From CAVQEK01 sp963711495 (GTDB taxonomy: Bacteria > Bacteroidota > Bacteroidia > Cytophagales > Cyclobacteriaceae): a stretch of 64,000 nt of DNA. Position numbers and translations under genes: made by a program. The stretch is from assembly GCA_963711495.1 (NCBI GenBank), contig CAVQEK010000013.1:1178001-1242000 (forward strand), written 5' to 3'. Below the pieces are notes generated by a model. The model worked only from the letters and a program-made list of their open reading frames with translations, had not been told where the DNA came from and made no database searches. Shown piece by piece: positions 1 to 8,851 of this stretch. How positions within the stretch are numbered: the stretch's first letter is position 1; each line of letters starts with the position of its first letter.

Positions 1-134
1 TGTTTATTAAAAGGGATTCCCCATAATGGCAATAACCAATAAAAATACACGACGATAATCAACACGGCTAATGTGATCACCACGGATCTCATCCATTTTC
101 TCGATCTTCCTTCCGAAGCTGTTTTCTGTTTCAC
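1..134 (-). CDS. N-terminal part of a membrane-anchored protein, cut by the window edge
   Basis: Reading the minus strand from a GTG at 134-132 gives about 44 codons without a stop up to base 1. The segment is a short basic start (KQKTASEGRSRKWMR) followed by one hydrophobic stretch (SVVITLAVLIIVVYFYW), so it begins an inner-membrane or signal-anchor protein that continues outside the window. An internal ATG at 92 is an alternative start. It lies 24 bases downstream of the CPBP protease stop and is probably co-transcribed with it. The product cannot be named from this fragment. Confidence 0.5.
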   Translation of the reverse strand, partial: MKQKTASEGRSRKWMRSVVITLAVLIIVVYFYWLLPLWGIPFNK

Positions 135-158
135 TGTTTTAAATAATATTCATTAAGG

Positions 159-1343
159 TTATTTCATCAATTCCAACCCAAAAATGAGCGCCGAACTGTT
201 GACAAGCGTGTGCACCAGCGCAGCGTAAAATATATTTTTGGTTTTAATATAAACATATCCGTAAGCCCAGCCGGCTACTGCTGCTAAACCCATATATATG
301 ATGGACCCGGCATGAAAGTGTACCAATCCGAAAAAAACACTGGTCATGGCCAGGGCGGTGTAAGTGCCAGTGGGACTGAGGTTGGCGCGTTCGATCCCAA
401 AAGCGGCCAGAAAAGCCAAAACGGTAATTAAACCAGGAAACCATGGTAGCGGACCTTTCAGGGCATATCCGGCCAACAACGAACTGATCAAAAGAACCAC
501 CAATCCCCAAATCCAAAAGGTCTTCCAGTGATTGCTTTGCGCAATCCTTTTAGCCAATAAATTTTGCAACAGTCCCCTGAAGAAAAGTTCCTCGAACAAT
601 GCGGTATGGAGGAAGGTGCCTGTCATTTCGCGGATTATTTTTTCTGCCAGGGAAAGGTCAATAATATCGTGTCCTTTGATGTGAAGGAATTTCGTGATGT
701 GACCTACACCCAGCACAAACAGGTAAAAAGCCAGCCAAACCCAGAGGGCGGTTCCTAAATATTTCCATTTAAATATTGGATAAGCACCGACATCGTTGAG
801 TTGCCGGATTACAACAAAGGCATATATCGCTGCCAACATGACCACAATCCGGTAGATCGAATCAAAACCTCCACTGTGTAGGGGCAGATTGCCGGTGGGC
901 TTAAAGTCAACCAAAGTGGTTGGCAATAAAAAAATGAAGAAAGTAGTAAAATCAACCCAGGTGAATTGCTGCGATTGCCGGCGATTGGCATAAAATACCA
1001 GGGTTGGAAAGAAAATGAGGTATGGAAGGAGGAAAACCGTACCCTGAAATGGATTTCCTCCATTGATCAAAATATAGCAGTAATACAGTGCAATGAGCAT
1101 GGCTGGAAATATGACGATCTTCCGGAAGTTCTCATCCATCCGATTGCGCAACCAAATGGCTACATCATTCCTTCCAAGCGTGAAGTATACAAAATACAAC
1201 AGGACGAAGAAAGGCAACGCCATGATCAGGTCCCCGATCGAATTAGCTTTCCAACTTAGTATAACAAAAAGCAGTGTCAGCAAGGTCGCCCAACGTCCGC
1301 CACTCCAAATTGACTGTTTAATGTTGGCCTGGTTGCTTTCCAT
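159..1343 (-). CDS. CPBP family intramembrane metalloprotease
   Basis: This is a polytopic membrane protein of about 394 residues. It carries the three CPBP (Abi/CAAX prenyl protease-like) motifs: EExxxR in ALFEELFFRG, FxxxH in FFGLVHFH, and HxxxN in LVHTLVNSS. In this family the Glu and His residues bind a catalytic metal within the membrane; bacterial members are mostly of unknown substrate. The frame is open for 22 more codons upstream, but those overlap the upstream PHP gene. The ATG at 1343, eight bases after that gene's stop, begins a charged N-terminus followed by the first membrane span and is preferred. It is probably the fourth or fifth gene of a minus-strand run of exported hydrolases. 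Confidence 0.85.
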   Translation of the reverse strand: MESNQANIKQSIWSGGRWATLLTLLFVILSWKANSIGDLIMALPFFVLLYFVYFTLGRNDVAIWLRNRMDENFRKIVIFPAMLIALYYCYILINGGNPFQGTVFLLPYLIFFPTLVFYANRRQSQQFTWVDFTTFFIFLLPTTLVDFKPTGNLPLHSGGFDSIYRIVVMLAAIYAFVVIRQLNDVGAYPIFKWKYLGTALWVWLAFYLFVLGVGHITKFLHIKGHDIIDLSLAEKIIREMTGTFLHTALFEELFFRGLLQNLLAKRIAQSNHWKTFWIWGLVVLLISSLLAGYALKGPLPWFPGLITVLAFLAAFGIERANLSPTGTYTALAMTSVFFGLVHFHAGSIIYMGLAAVAGWAYGYVYIKTKNIFYAALVHTLVNSSALIFGLELMK

Positions 1344-1351
1344 ATTTTTGT

Positions 1352-2671
1352 TTATTGGATATAAATGGGATTGGTAAAGATCCAGGGAACCCATTGGTCG
1401 CCAAGCCATAAACTCGCAGTCACGCGATAATTTCCTGGCTTTGATTGAATATCATAGTTAAACGCATAGGAATCCTTCAGTTCATTGATGACCTTTCCAT
1501 CACGCAACAACTGAAATCGAACAGGTAGTGGAGAGACAACTTTCAATTGTTGTGCCGAGTCAAGCGGTATAACATCACCCATAATACCGCTCAAAGCACC
1601 GGCAGGGTTGGTAGCAAAAAACTGAAATCCATCGGCTTCAGCGAGACTTTCAAAAGCAATGTAGACATGGCCTTTCACAATATTGTTTTCAATGGACTTT
1701 GCCGAAAGGGTGTCACCGAAAACATGATCGTTCACATAATTGAAGGAATAGAAATACGGGTCCATCTCCCATTTGAAAGCCCAGCCGGCGACATCGGGTT
1801 TTCCCAGTAAAAGCTTCTCCTTCCAGCCCGGACTCACCATGGACATGGTCTTGGCGTCCGGGCCTACCCATTCCACTTTTCCATCTGCGGTATAGCGCGC
1901 CCGTATACTTTGGTTATTGTGCGCATCTACGGCAGCTACACCAGTAATTCTCCTGTTTTCATTTAAAGCATCCCAGTTGGCCAGTATGGCGGTTTGGTCG
2001 TCGTAAATTTCGCGGTAAGCCCAGCGCCGGTATTTTTTACCGTTGATGATGCTGTTCACGATAAAGGGAAACAAACTGTCTTCATCTTTAATGTCTGTGT
2101 GAATATTGTATATCTCCATGGCCTGATAATCGGGGTTGGACCAGTTGTGGGGATTTTCAGTATGAACATACACCACCAAACCGCCATTATTTACAATATT
2201 TCCAATCACTTCATTTTGGTCTTTTTTCCAGTCAATCACTACGCTGTCAAAAGGATTCACCATGAGGCCATTGCTGGTTTCTGTGCCGCATTGAAAGATG
2301 ATGCCGTCATAAACGCCCTGATAACCATGTGGAAAAGTATCGTACTGTCCATGCGGATGGTCGGAAAAGAATATGAAATCCAGTTTGGCTTTTTTAGCTG
2401 CCGGCAATATTTCCGAAAGCACGCCACGACTATCGTGGGAGCGGTAGGTATGTGCGTGCAACACACCTTTGAACTCCTTTTGAGGGATAAATTTAGCGGG
2501 CTCTTTGCGGAGTTTGTTTAAAGCGATGCGCTCCTTTTCCAGCCGGGGATAGGTCACCCAATGTCTCCACCAGGAAGGTCCGGTTGTAAATATAAAAATG
2601 ACCAACAGGAGGACGACAATGCTTAAAAATAAGATTTTAAATATCCGAAGGATCAGTTTAAAAAGTTTCAT
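1352..2671 (-). CDS. Membrane-anchored PHP-domain phosphoesterase-like protein
   Basis: The protein has 439 residues. Residues about 10-30 form a single N-terminal membrane anchor, and the rest should lie outside the inner membrane. From about residue 70 it shows PHP-family metal-ligand motifs: HAHTYRSHDS, FFSDHPHG, CGTETSNG, VHTENPHNW, and a late VDAHNNQ. PHP proteins are metal-dependent phosphoesterases or hydrolases, and the substrate here is unknown. The C-terminal roughly 100 residues look like a beta-rich accessory domain. Its start overlaps the stop of the upstream hydrolase by 4 bases (ATGA), which implies translational coupling. Confidence 0.75.
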   Translation of the reverse strand: MKLFKLILRIFKILFLSIVVLLLVIFIFTTGPSWWRHWVTYPRLEKERIALNKLRKEPAKFIPQKEFKGVLHAHTYRSHDSRGVLSEILPAAKKAKLDFIFFSDHPHGQYDTFPHGYQGVYDGIIFQCGTETSNGLMVNPFDSVVIDWKKDQNEVIGNIVNNGGLVVYVHTENPHNWSNPDYQAMEIYNIHTDIKDEDSLFPFIVNSIINGKKYRRWAYREIYDDQTAILANWDALNENRRITGVAAVDAHNNQSIRARYTADGKVEWVGPDAKTMSMVSPGWKEKLLLGKPDVAGWAFKWEMDPYFYSFNYVNDHVFGDTLSAKSIENNIVKGHVYIAFESLAEADGFQFFATNPAGALSGIMGDVIPLDSAQQLKVVSPLPVRFQLLRDGKVINELKDSYAFNYDIQSKPGNYRVTASLWLGDQWVPWIFTNPIYIQ

Positions 2672-3615
2672 CTTAAGTATTGATTAAACCAGTGAATGCC
2701 CTCGGGATATGCCTTGTCAATAGGCAGTGCGCGATGCTTGGTTGGGTACCAGATAATGTCTTTTGGATCTTTGGCTTTGTTGTACAACAACCTGCTGGTG
2801 ATGGGTGGCACGATCTCATCATTGGAGGCATTGATCATCAGCAAAGGACGGGGATAGATCATGGTCACAAAATTGATGGGATCAATGATACTCAGGTAAT
2901 CTTTTACATCCTCAGAAAGCGCATCAATTCCAAACATTAGATTCAGATTACCCCCGGCCAGTGCGATTACCGGAACTTTGACCCTGTCATCTACGCCACA
3001 AAAATCAACGCCGATAATTCCACCAAGGCTGATCCCGAAAAAACCAATTCTTTTGGGATCGATTTCCCGGCGTTGGGAGAGGAAGTCTACAGCACGGCGA
3101 AGGTCGAATACCGTTTGGGAAACAATGTCCCTGGTCCAATAGCGGTATTTGCCGGTGAGGCTGAAATCATAGTCATTTTCCATGCGCTCGCCATGGTTGG
3201 CAATGTCGATGCGAAAAACAGCATAGCCACTGTCAATCAGGTATTGGTTTCCTGCCTCGATGTAATCGACTGTTTTGCGGTCGCCAAGGCCGTGCAGCAG
3301 TATGATCACTGGTAATGGGTTTTCTGCATTTTTGGGAACAGAGAGCAGGGCTGTTACCGTTTTGTTGTGAACACTTTTATAGGTGACATGGTACAAAAGA
3401 TAATTCGGCTTTTCATCAACCAGGTTTACAGAATCATTTAAAGGCAGTTTTTGATCATAATCATAGTACCTGGCAATGGGCAGTGTTTTCTTGGGACCAC
3501 AGGAAAAAATCAGTGTAGTTATGATCAATAAGATCAAAACCCGCCTAAGGCTGATCAAAATTGTATTTTCGTTCAGTTTAACAGTGGCCACCATCGACAA
3601 TACATTAAACAACAT
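2668..3615 (-). CDS. Alpha/beta-hydrolase lipoprotein (dienelactone hydrolase/acetyl esterase type)
   Basis: This is an alpha/beta-hydrolase of about 315 residues. The oxyanion region is ILLHGLGD and the nucleophile elbow is GISLGG (Ser nucleophile). An Asp in NASNDEIVPP and a His in the C-terminal KHRALP region complete a plausible triad. A hydrophobic segment ending LIFSC gives a lipobox, so the mature protein is probably a periplasmic or outer-membrane lipoprotein. The first codon of the open frame is TTG; the next, ATG at 3615, is used here, and ATG at 3594 is also possible. The gene is coupled to the PHP gene by a 4-base overlap. The acyl substrate is unknown. Confidence 0.75.
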   Translation of the reverse strand: MLFNVLSMVATVKLNENTILISLRRVLILLIITTLIFSCGPKKTLPIARYYDYDQKLPLNDSVNLVDEKPNYLLYHVTYKSVHNKTVTALLSVPKNAENPLPVIILLHGLGDRKTVDYIEAGNQYLIDSGYAVFRIDIANHGERMENDYDFSLTGKYRYWTRDIVSQTVFDLRRAVDFLSQRREIDPKRIGFFGISLGGIIGVDFCGVDDRVKVPVIALAGGNLNLMFGIDALSEDVKDYLSIIDPINFVTMIYPRPLLMINASNDEIVPPITSRLLYNKAKDPKDIIWYPTKHRALPIDKAYPEGIHWFNQYLR

Positions 3616-3628
3616 CAATAAAAAATAA

Positions 3629-3660
3629 GGGAAGTGGCCCTGGAAAAAAGGCCAATTCCC
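3629..3660 (-). terminator. Intrinsic terminator downstream of the PhoPQ-related gene
   Basis: On the minus strand GGGAATTGGCC and GGCCACTTCCC pair at 10 of 11 positions around a 10-base loop and are followed by TTATTTTTTATT. A second perfect hairpin (GGGTTTA-ATG-TAAACCC, 3663-3679) sits immediately upstream. Together they should separate the ceramidase/PhoPQ-related transcript from the hydrolase/PHP/CPBP genes, at least partly. Confidence 0.7.
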
Positions 3661-3685
3661 GAGGGTTTACATTAAACCCAGCTCA

Positions 3686-5050
3686 TTATTTTACCAGAAC
3701 TTCAGTGCTGTCGGCCACATACATTCTGGTACTTTCGGTATATTCTTCACCATTTGGCGCGGAATATTTCAGATCGAGATAAAAAGCTTTATAGCCGGAA
3801 TCAGGCAATGTTTCTTCAGCGGTCACCATGGATTGATCTTTCGTGCCAAGGTTTTTGCCACTCCATTCTTCATCCCGAAAATCACGGTCTTCCGAATCGG
3901 CTGACCATAAAATGGCATCGAGCAATTCATCCTTTGAGGCATTTGCAGAAAGCGTGATCTGTTTACCATCGACTGAAATCTTGTATTGGCATTCGGGATA
4001 ATCCTTTTTCAATAAGGTATAATTATAGAAAGCGCTCAATGCTTTCAGTGCATCTTTTTTGTCACCAAGACCATGTCCGGCGTTGGGCACATAATGAATA
4101 TAGTTTTGCCCGGGGATGCTGTCGATGTAATTCTTGATGGCATCGACCGGCCAGTACTCGTCATTGGTACCGATGAATATCATTTTTGGCATGGTGAGTT
4201 TCTTGCGGTAGGAATACGGATCTACCATGGTAGTAATCGCGTCACCTTCCGGCGTATGGACCTGCTGAGGGATTTCCAGTTTAACATAATCTTCAATCTG
4301 CGGGCTATACGCTTTCCACACTTTGATCTGATAATCGAGGCTGACCGGCATATTGAGAACATCAATTACCATAGGAGCGATGGCTTCTACCCGTGGATCG
4401 CTGGCACCGGTGAGCCAGGTGGTCCAACCCCGTTTTGAGGCACCGGAAATTACAAATTTGTCAACCTGATGTTTTAGACTTTTTTTGGAAAATTCCTGGA
4501 CGGCGTCCATGGCGCGAACTGCGGTTTTTACCATGGGAAATAATAAAGGCCAGGAGTAATCCTTGTCTGTCTTAAAATTGTGAAGGGTATAAGAAATCAA
4601 CTGATCTTCTACTAAGGTGTCGTACAACGGTTGATTGGGTACCTGCCGGATTATCGCGGTGATGGCATGGTTTTCTTCCGCTATTTTGGCCATACTCTGC
4701 AATAATTCGTCATCTTTGCCACTCCAGCCGGGCTCATTGTTTTTAACATGACCACCGGTGATGAATAGCAGTGTAGCGTCATAATTGTTTTCTTTGGGCA
4801 CGATCACCGTGAGTTGATGGACCCAGGTGTATTGTCGCCACTGCTGGGAAGTAAGTAGCAGATTGTAGGCTTTAACTCCGTCGTTCATTTCGTACGTTTC
4901 TTTTGTCTCCCAATGATAGGTTTTATCGCCATTGTGCAAATATCGCTGCAATGCGGTTGATGGTGTGATTGGTTCTTGTTTAGTGGTGCAGTAGGTGAAT
5001 GCACTGACTACAAATAAAGACATTAAAACTGTCCGGATTCCTTTTCTCAT
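3686..5050 (-). CDS. PhoPQ-activated pathogenicity-related family lipoprotein
   Basis: The 454-residue protein has a signal peptide ending in a lipobox (SAFTYC). It matches the PhoPQ_related (AprA-like) family by its alpha/beta-hydrolase elbow ISGASKRGWTTW, followed by DPRVEAIAPMVIDVLN. Further features are a conserved FIGTNDEYWPVD loop (Asp) and PNAGHGLG (His), which would complete a Ser-Asp-His-like triad. Family members are secreted proteins of poorly defined function, despite the name. It lies 29 bases downstream of the ceramidase-like gene in the same direction, so the two are probably one transcript. The ATG at 5050 directly starts the signal peptide. Confidence 0.85.
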   Translation of the reverse strand: MRKGIRTVLMSLFVVSAFTYCTTKQEPITPSTALQRYLHNGDKTYHWETKETYEMNDGVKAYNLLLTSQQWRQYTWVHQLTVIVPKENNYDATLLFITGGHVKNNEPGWSGKDDELLQSMAKIAEENHAITAIIRQVPNQPLYDTLVEDQLISYTLHNFKTDKDYSWPLLFPMVKTAVRAMDAVQEFSKKSLKHQVDKFVISGASKRGWTTWLTGASDPRVEAIAPMVIDVLNMPVSLDYQIKVWKAYSPQIEDYVKLEIPQQVHTPEGDAITTMVDPYSYRKKLTMPKMIFIGTNDEYWPVDAIKNYIDSIPGQNYIHYVPNAGHGLGDKKDALKALSAFYNYTLLKKDYPECQYKISVDGKQITLSANASKDELLDAILWSADSEDRDFRDEEWSGKNLGTKDQSMVTAEETLPDSGYKAFYLDLKYSAPNGEEYTESTRMYVADSTEVLVK

Positions 5051-5079
5051 TTTATTGAATATTAATTTTTCCTTGAAAA

Positions 5080-6378
5080 TTATTTTACTAGTGTCTGAAC
5101 CTGATCCGGTTTTGGACTTTCTTCGATCAACTTTAGCGCATTGTTAATGTAAATTTCACCAGTCATTTCGCCAAGGCTGGTTCTGCTGATATATTCGTAG
5201 CGCTTGAAACTATTGAAATCGACTTTGGTCAGAATGTATCCGAAAGCATCGTTGGTAAGTCCGAACAGAAAAGGTTGGTCAGTGTTCATCTTACGCTTTA
5301 CATAATAACCAATATTTGGCAGTGCTTCTCCGGGAATGGTCAATACCTGGGCAGTGCCAATATCGAGGAGGTTCACCTGCGTAGTGACGTGCGTGCCATC
5401 CGTAGTTTGCATATTCAGGGGAGAATTTTTGAGAATGAATTGCATCATGGGCGAATCAACCGGAAACGTAACGCTTTTGGCAACACAATATAATTCCGGA
5501 TCCGGCTGTTCCGGGGCATTGGATATAATACGCAAAGCTTCATCTGCCAGCAAGTTGCCAATACGCTGGCATTCTGCCCAATCGTTGGTTTCTCCTCCAT
5601 TTGGAAGCCGGTTATCTGCTGTGACCATGCCACCTTGCGCACTGTTCATAAATATGGCCATACCTCCAGCCTTGGATTCTATGCGATCATACAGCGGACC
5701 GCAAAGGTCAGGACTTAAAATACCGCGATCAGAACCAATTACTTCAGGATGGATGGCATAGTTGACCAGGGTGGCTATGGTTTTTCCTTCATTCTTTCCA
5801 TCGGTAGCAATGGCTTGAATTACGCCACACCGGGGATCATAAAGTTTATCTGCGTAGTAATTATAGGAGATCTTTCCCTGGGCTTCTCCAACTGCGATTT
5901 TTAGAGATGCCGGTTGGAGTTTACTGGATGCTTCGTTCACGGCATCGGCAATTTGTTTGGCACACCAATCCAGATATTTCAGGTCAGCGCCGATATTTCC
6001 TTTTTCATCGGGGAAGGCATAAGCGTCCGGAGCGCTGTGGGTGTGTGTTGCCCCAATCAGGATGTTTTCCGGAGGTATATTTTTAATTAATGTCCGTGAC
6101 TTGTTGCCGAGAGCGGCAGGCCAGCCCAGGTTGTCAACGCCAACAATGGCAACACGTACATTGCCATTTTCCAATACCATGGCTCTTACAGTAAGTTCTC
6201 CCTGTTTCACATGAGACGGTTTGGGCGTTCCGACACCCCCGGAAACCGGCAATAAAGGGTCCGGGGTGATATTCCGGAAAGCGGCTCCGGCTTTGAATGA
6301 TTGGGCCATACCAGGGTCCATGATCACAAACGCCAGGACAGTAATTAAAATCAAAGATTTTCTCATAAATGTTTTCAT
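5080..6378 (-). CDS. Exported neutral/alkaline ceramidase-like hydrolase
   Basis: The protein has about 432 residues with a Sec signal peptide (cleavage near GMAQ-SFKAG). The mature start FKAGAAFRNITP, the motif IGATHTHSAPDAY and the central NSAQGGMVTADNR are typical of the neutral/alkaline non-lysosomal ceramidase family, whose zinc site includes the HTHSAP histidines and whose catalytic Ser lies in the NxxxGD/NSAQGG region. It is shorter than full neutral ceramidases (about 650-750) and lacks their C-terminal domain, like many bacterial homologues of unknown substrate. ATGs at 6396, 6378 and 6366 are all possible; 6378 gives the best signal peptide. It leads the minus-strand operon. Confidence 0.8.
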   Translation of the reverse strand: MKTFMRKSLILITVLAFVIMDPGMAQSFKAGAAFRNITPDPLLPVSGGVGTPKPSHVKQGELTVRAMVLENGNVRVAIVGVDNLGWPAALGNKSRTLIKNIPPENILIGATHTHSAPDAYAFPDEKGNIGADLKYLDWCAKQIADAVNEASSKLQPASLKIAVGEAQGKISYNYYADKLYDPRCGVIQAIATDGKNEGKTIATLVNYAIHPEVIGSDRGILSPDLCGPLYDRIESKAGGMAIFMNSAQGGMVTADNRLPNGGETNDWAECQRIGNLLADEALRIISNAPEQPDPELYCVAKSVTFPVDSPMMQFILKNSPLNMQTTDGTHVTTQVNLLDIGTAQVLTIPGEALPNIGYYVKRKMNTDQPFLFGLTNDAFGYILTKVDFNSFKRYEYISRTSLGEMTGEIYINNALKLIEESPKPDQVQTLVK

Positions 6379-6396
6379 GATAATACTTAAGGTCAT

Positions 6397-7001
6397 TTTC
6401 TTGTTTTTAAATTTTAATCCTACATAAATACTTTTGCTAAAATCAATTTTGCATTGATGTTCCCCCAGACCTATAAAAGTGTGATGACAAAATACTGTTG
6501 GGTCATCGATATTTTGGCAATGATGGCAATTAAGTCAAAAAACTTCCTTATAATATCAATTATCATTTAAAAAGGTAAACCACCATTATGATATATTACT
6601 GTAAGATTCTATAAAATGACTAATGGTGGTTGGGAAAATTTTATATTTTCTTAAAAAGCAGTAAATCTTCAACAAGCATCATCGAACTTTTTAACAAAGT
6701 GAATTGGTATTTGCTCAGCCACGATATTTGATACAACTTTTGTTAACAAATATTTAATATCAAAATACCGAACAGGTCAATAGTACACTGGAAAAGTTCG
6801 GGCGTATAAACATTAGATAATTGTTTAAGCGGGCAGTTTCGGGCCAAAATGAATACATTGATCTAAATTCTGCCGGAGCCATGGTCTAGGACGGGTAAAC
6901 ATTTATCAATGCAATGCAGTATCCGGTTATTTTTTTGAAAGCCCGGACCTGCATGGATGAAGTAAGTCAACCATACAAAGTATCACATTTAATCAACATA
7001 T
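6397..7001. other. 605-base divergent spacer with regulatory-looking repeats
   Basis: This non-coding stretch separates the ceramidase-like gene (minus) from the phosphoesterase cluster (plus) and must hold both promoters. I found no open frame of note and no exact TAnnTTTG promoter. It contains an 11-bp perfect inverted repeat (6578-6588 with 6621-6631) and a 12-bp perfect palindrome, TTTGTTAACAAA, at 6739-6750. Confidence 0.6.
6578..6631. repeat. 11-bp perfect inverted repeat in divergent spacer
   Basis: AACCACCATTA at 6578-6588 is the exact reverse complement of TAATGGTGGTT at 6621-6631, separated by 32 bases. It could be a stem-loop in a leader RNA or a pair of operator half-sites. No T-tract follows, so a terminator is less likely. 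Confidence 0.6.
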
Positions 7002-8393
7002 ATGTTCAATTTAACCATTATTAAGGATCAACGGAAGGTTCGGCATGTGCTGTTGGCCATGGTGTTGCTGACAGGTGTTATGGCGGGCTGTGATCAGCAG
7101 AAAGGGCACAACACCACAGCCACCAGCGAGCTGCCTGTAAGGACCAAAACATGGAAACATCGTTTGCTGGAAAAAATATTATTGCCCTCCCCGGTACCCG
7201 ATCGGGTCATACTCAATCTCACAGAGACACCGGATCAGTCGATCGCCGTAAACTGGCGGACCGATACCACTGTTTCCCGGGGTTTTGTAGAGGTAGCCTC
7301 GGCCACGGCGGGTCCGGAATTTCCGAAGAACGCCAGACGCCTAACCTCGACCATGCAGGCCCTGACAACCCGGTATGAAGAGGAACCGGAAGTAGCGGCC
7401 CACTACCATTCAGCCATCATTGACAGTCTGGATCCGGGAGAAATTTACGTTTATCGTGTTGGTGTTGACGACGCCTGGAGCGAATGGTTTCAATTCAGAA
7501 TGCCTGATGATTCCAGGAAACTGACCTTCATTTATTTTGGGGATGCCCAAAACAACATCAAGGCCATGTGGTCACGGGTGATCCGTGAAGCTTACAGCAC
7601 CATGCCCCGGGCAGATTTTATGTTATACGCCGGTGATATGATCAACCGCCACGACCATGATATGGAATGGGGAGAGTGGTTTTATGCCGGGAGTTTTATC
7701 CATGCCACCGTTCCGGCCGTGATGACACCGGGGAACCACGAGTATGGTAAAGGTGTGGTTTTGTCTCCGCAATGGCGACCCCAGTTCAATTTGCCTCAAA
7801 ACGGGCCAAAGGGGTTAGAGGAGACTTGTTATCAGGTCAACTTCTCTAACCTTAAGGTTATTTCTCTGGATGCTGAACAAATTGATGAATCGGACCACTA
7901 TATGGAGGCCCAGGCAACCTGGCTCGATTCGGTGCTGCATCATGATCCAAGAAAATGGACAGCGCTCACACTGCATTATCCCTTTTTCTCCACGAAGCCC
8001 AATCGTGACAACGAAAAGTTGCGGGCACGTTTCAAGCCCATTTTGGATCGTTATAAGGTGGATATCGTATTGCAGGGTCATGATCACGCCTACGGGCGGG
8101 GTATGGTCAACAATGTGCCAACCGGCTATGCCATGAAAGACAGGTCTTCCGGCACCATGTATGTGGTTTCGGTGAGTGGACCAAAAATGTATGATGTTTC
8201 GGATGATCTATGGATGGACCGCCGGGCGAAAAATACCCAATTATTCCAGATCATTTCAATCGCGGGCGATACCCTTTCTTATCAGGCATTTACTGCCAGG
8301 GGTGATCTTTATGATGCATTTGACCTCATTAAACATACTGGCAAATCCAATCAATTGATCAATAAAATACCCAATACACCAGAAAGGTTATAA
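7002..8393 (+). CDS. Purple-acid-phosphatase-like metallophosphoesterase lipoprotein
   Basis: The 463-residue protein has a lipoprotein signal (VLLTGVMAGC). A fibronectin-like N-terminal domain (about residues 60-165, PDRVILNLTETPDQSIAVNWRT region) precedes a calcineurin-type phosphoesterase domain. All metal motifs are visible: GDAQ, YAGDMINRHDHD, PGNHEYG, TLHYPFF and QGHDHAYGRG. This layout is that of bacterial purple acid phosphatase-like enzymes, which hydrolyse phosphomonoesters or diesters outside the cytoplasm. It is the first gene of a plus-strand cluster with GDPDs and a second paralogue. Specific substrate is unknown. Confidence 0.88.
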   Translation: MFNLTIIKDQRKVRHVLLAMVLLTGVMAGCDQQKGHNTTATSELPVRTKTWKHRLLEKILLPSPVPDRVILNLTETPDQSIAVNWRTDTTVSRGFVEVASATAGPEFPKNARRLTSTMQALTTRYEEEPEVAAHYHSAIIDSLDPGEIYVYRVGVDDAWSEWFQFRMPDDSRKLTFIYFGDAQNNIKAMWSRVIREAYSTMPRADFMLYAGDMINRHDHDMEWGEWFYAGSFIHATVPAVMTPGNHEYGKGVVLSPQWRPQFNLPQNGPKGLEETCYQVNFSNLKVISLDAEQIDESDHYMEAQATWLDSVLHHDPRKWTALTLHYPFFSTKPNRDNEKLRARFKPILDRYKVDIVLQGHDHAYGRGMVNNVPTGYAMKDRSSGTMYVVSVSGPKMYDVSDDLWMDRRAKNTQLFQIISIAGDTLSYQAFTARGDLYDAFDLIKHTGKSNQLINKIPNTPERL

Positions 8394-8399
8394 CAAGTA

Positions 8400-8804
8400 A
8401 TGTCAAACATGATGAGAAGATCCATTTTTACTTTTTTACTGATCAACCTGTATTTGACGGCTGTTGGAAAGGGGGATCTTCAAAAAATAAAAGCGGCCTT
8501 TTTTGATCCGGAATCAAAATACATATTGGTGGCGGCGCATCGTTCGGCCCACAATCAGGCCCCGGAGAATTCGCTAAAAGCCATGCACATCGATCCCGGT
8601 TTTTATACGGTTGAAGTAGTTGACTATATCAAAGCCCATCTTGGAAGGCTGTGGATCAATGCGCTGGGCGATACGGACAGCGCATACAAAAATGGCTACA
8701 GGACATCACTTGATGCATTGTTGGCAGGTGGAGCAAACGTAATTCAGACCGATATCCCTGAATTAATGTTGGATTACCTGCGACAGCATGATTTACACTG
8801 GTGA
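8400..8804 (+). pseudogene. Internally deleted glycerophosphodiester phosphodiesterase (GDPD)
   Basis: The frame encodes 134 residues with an intact signal peptide. It then shows a GDPD N-terminal motif (ILVAAHRSAHNQAPENSLKA) that jumps within a few residues to a typical GDPD C-terminus (LWINALGDTD, GANVIQTDIPELMLDYL). GDPD domains are about 240-280 residues. Here the middle is absent, including the E-D metal motif and the second catalytic His (HDxxLDRTT). The deletion keeps the frame, so a short protein could be made but should be inactive. It starts 6 bases after the phosphoesterase gene. It may be a remnant of the GDPD partner now supplied by the gene at 10665. Confidence 0.75.
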
Positions 8805-8851
8805 TAGAAAAACGAGCCAGAAATAGGAAATATTCTGATATAGATTTTTAA

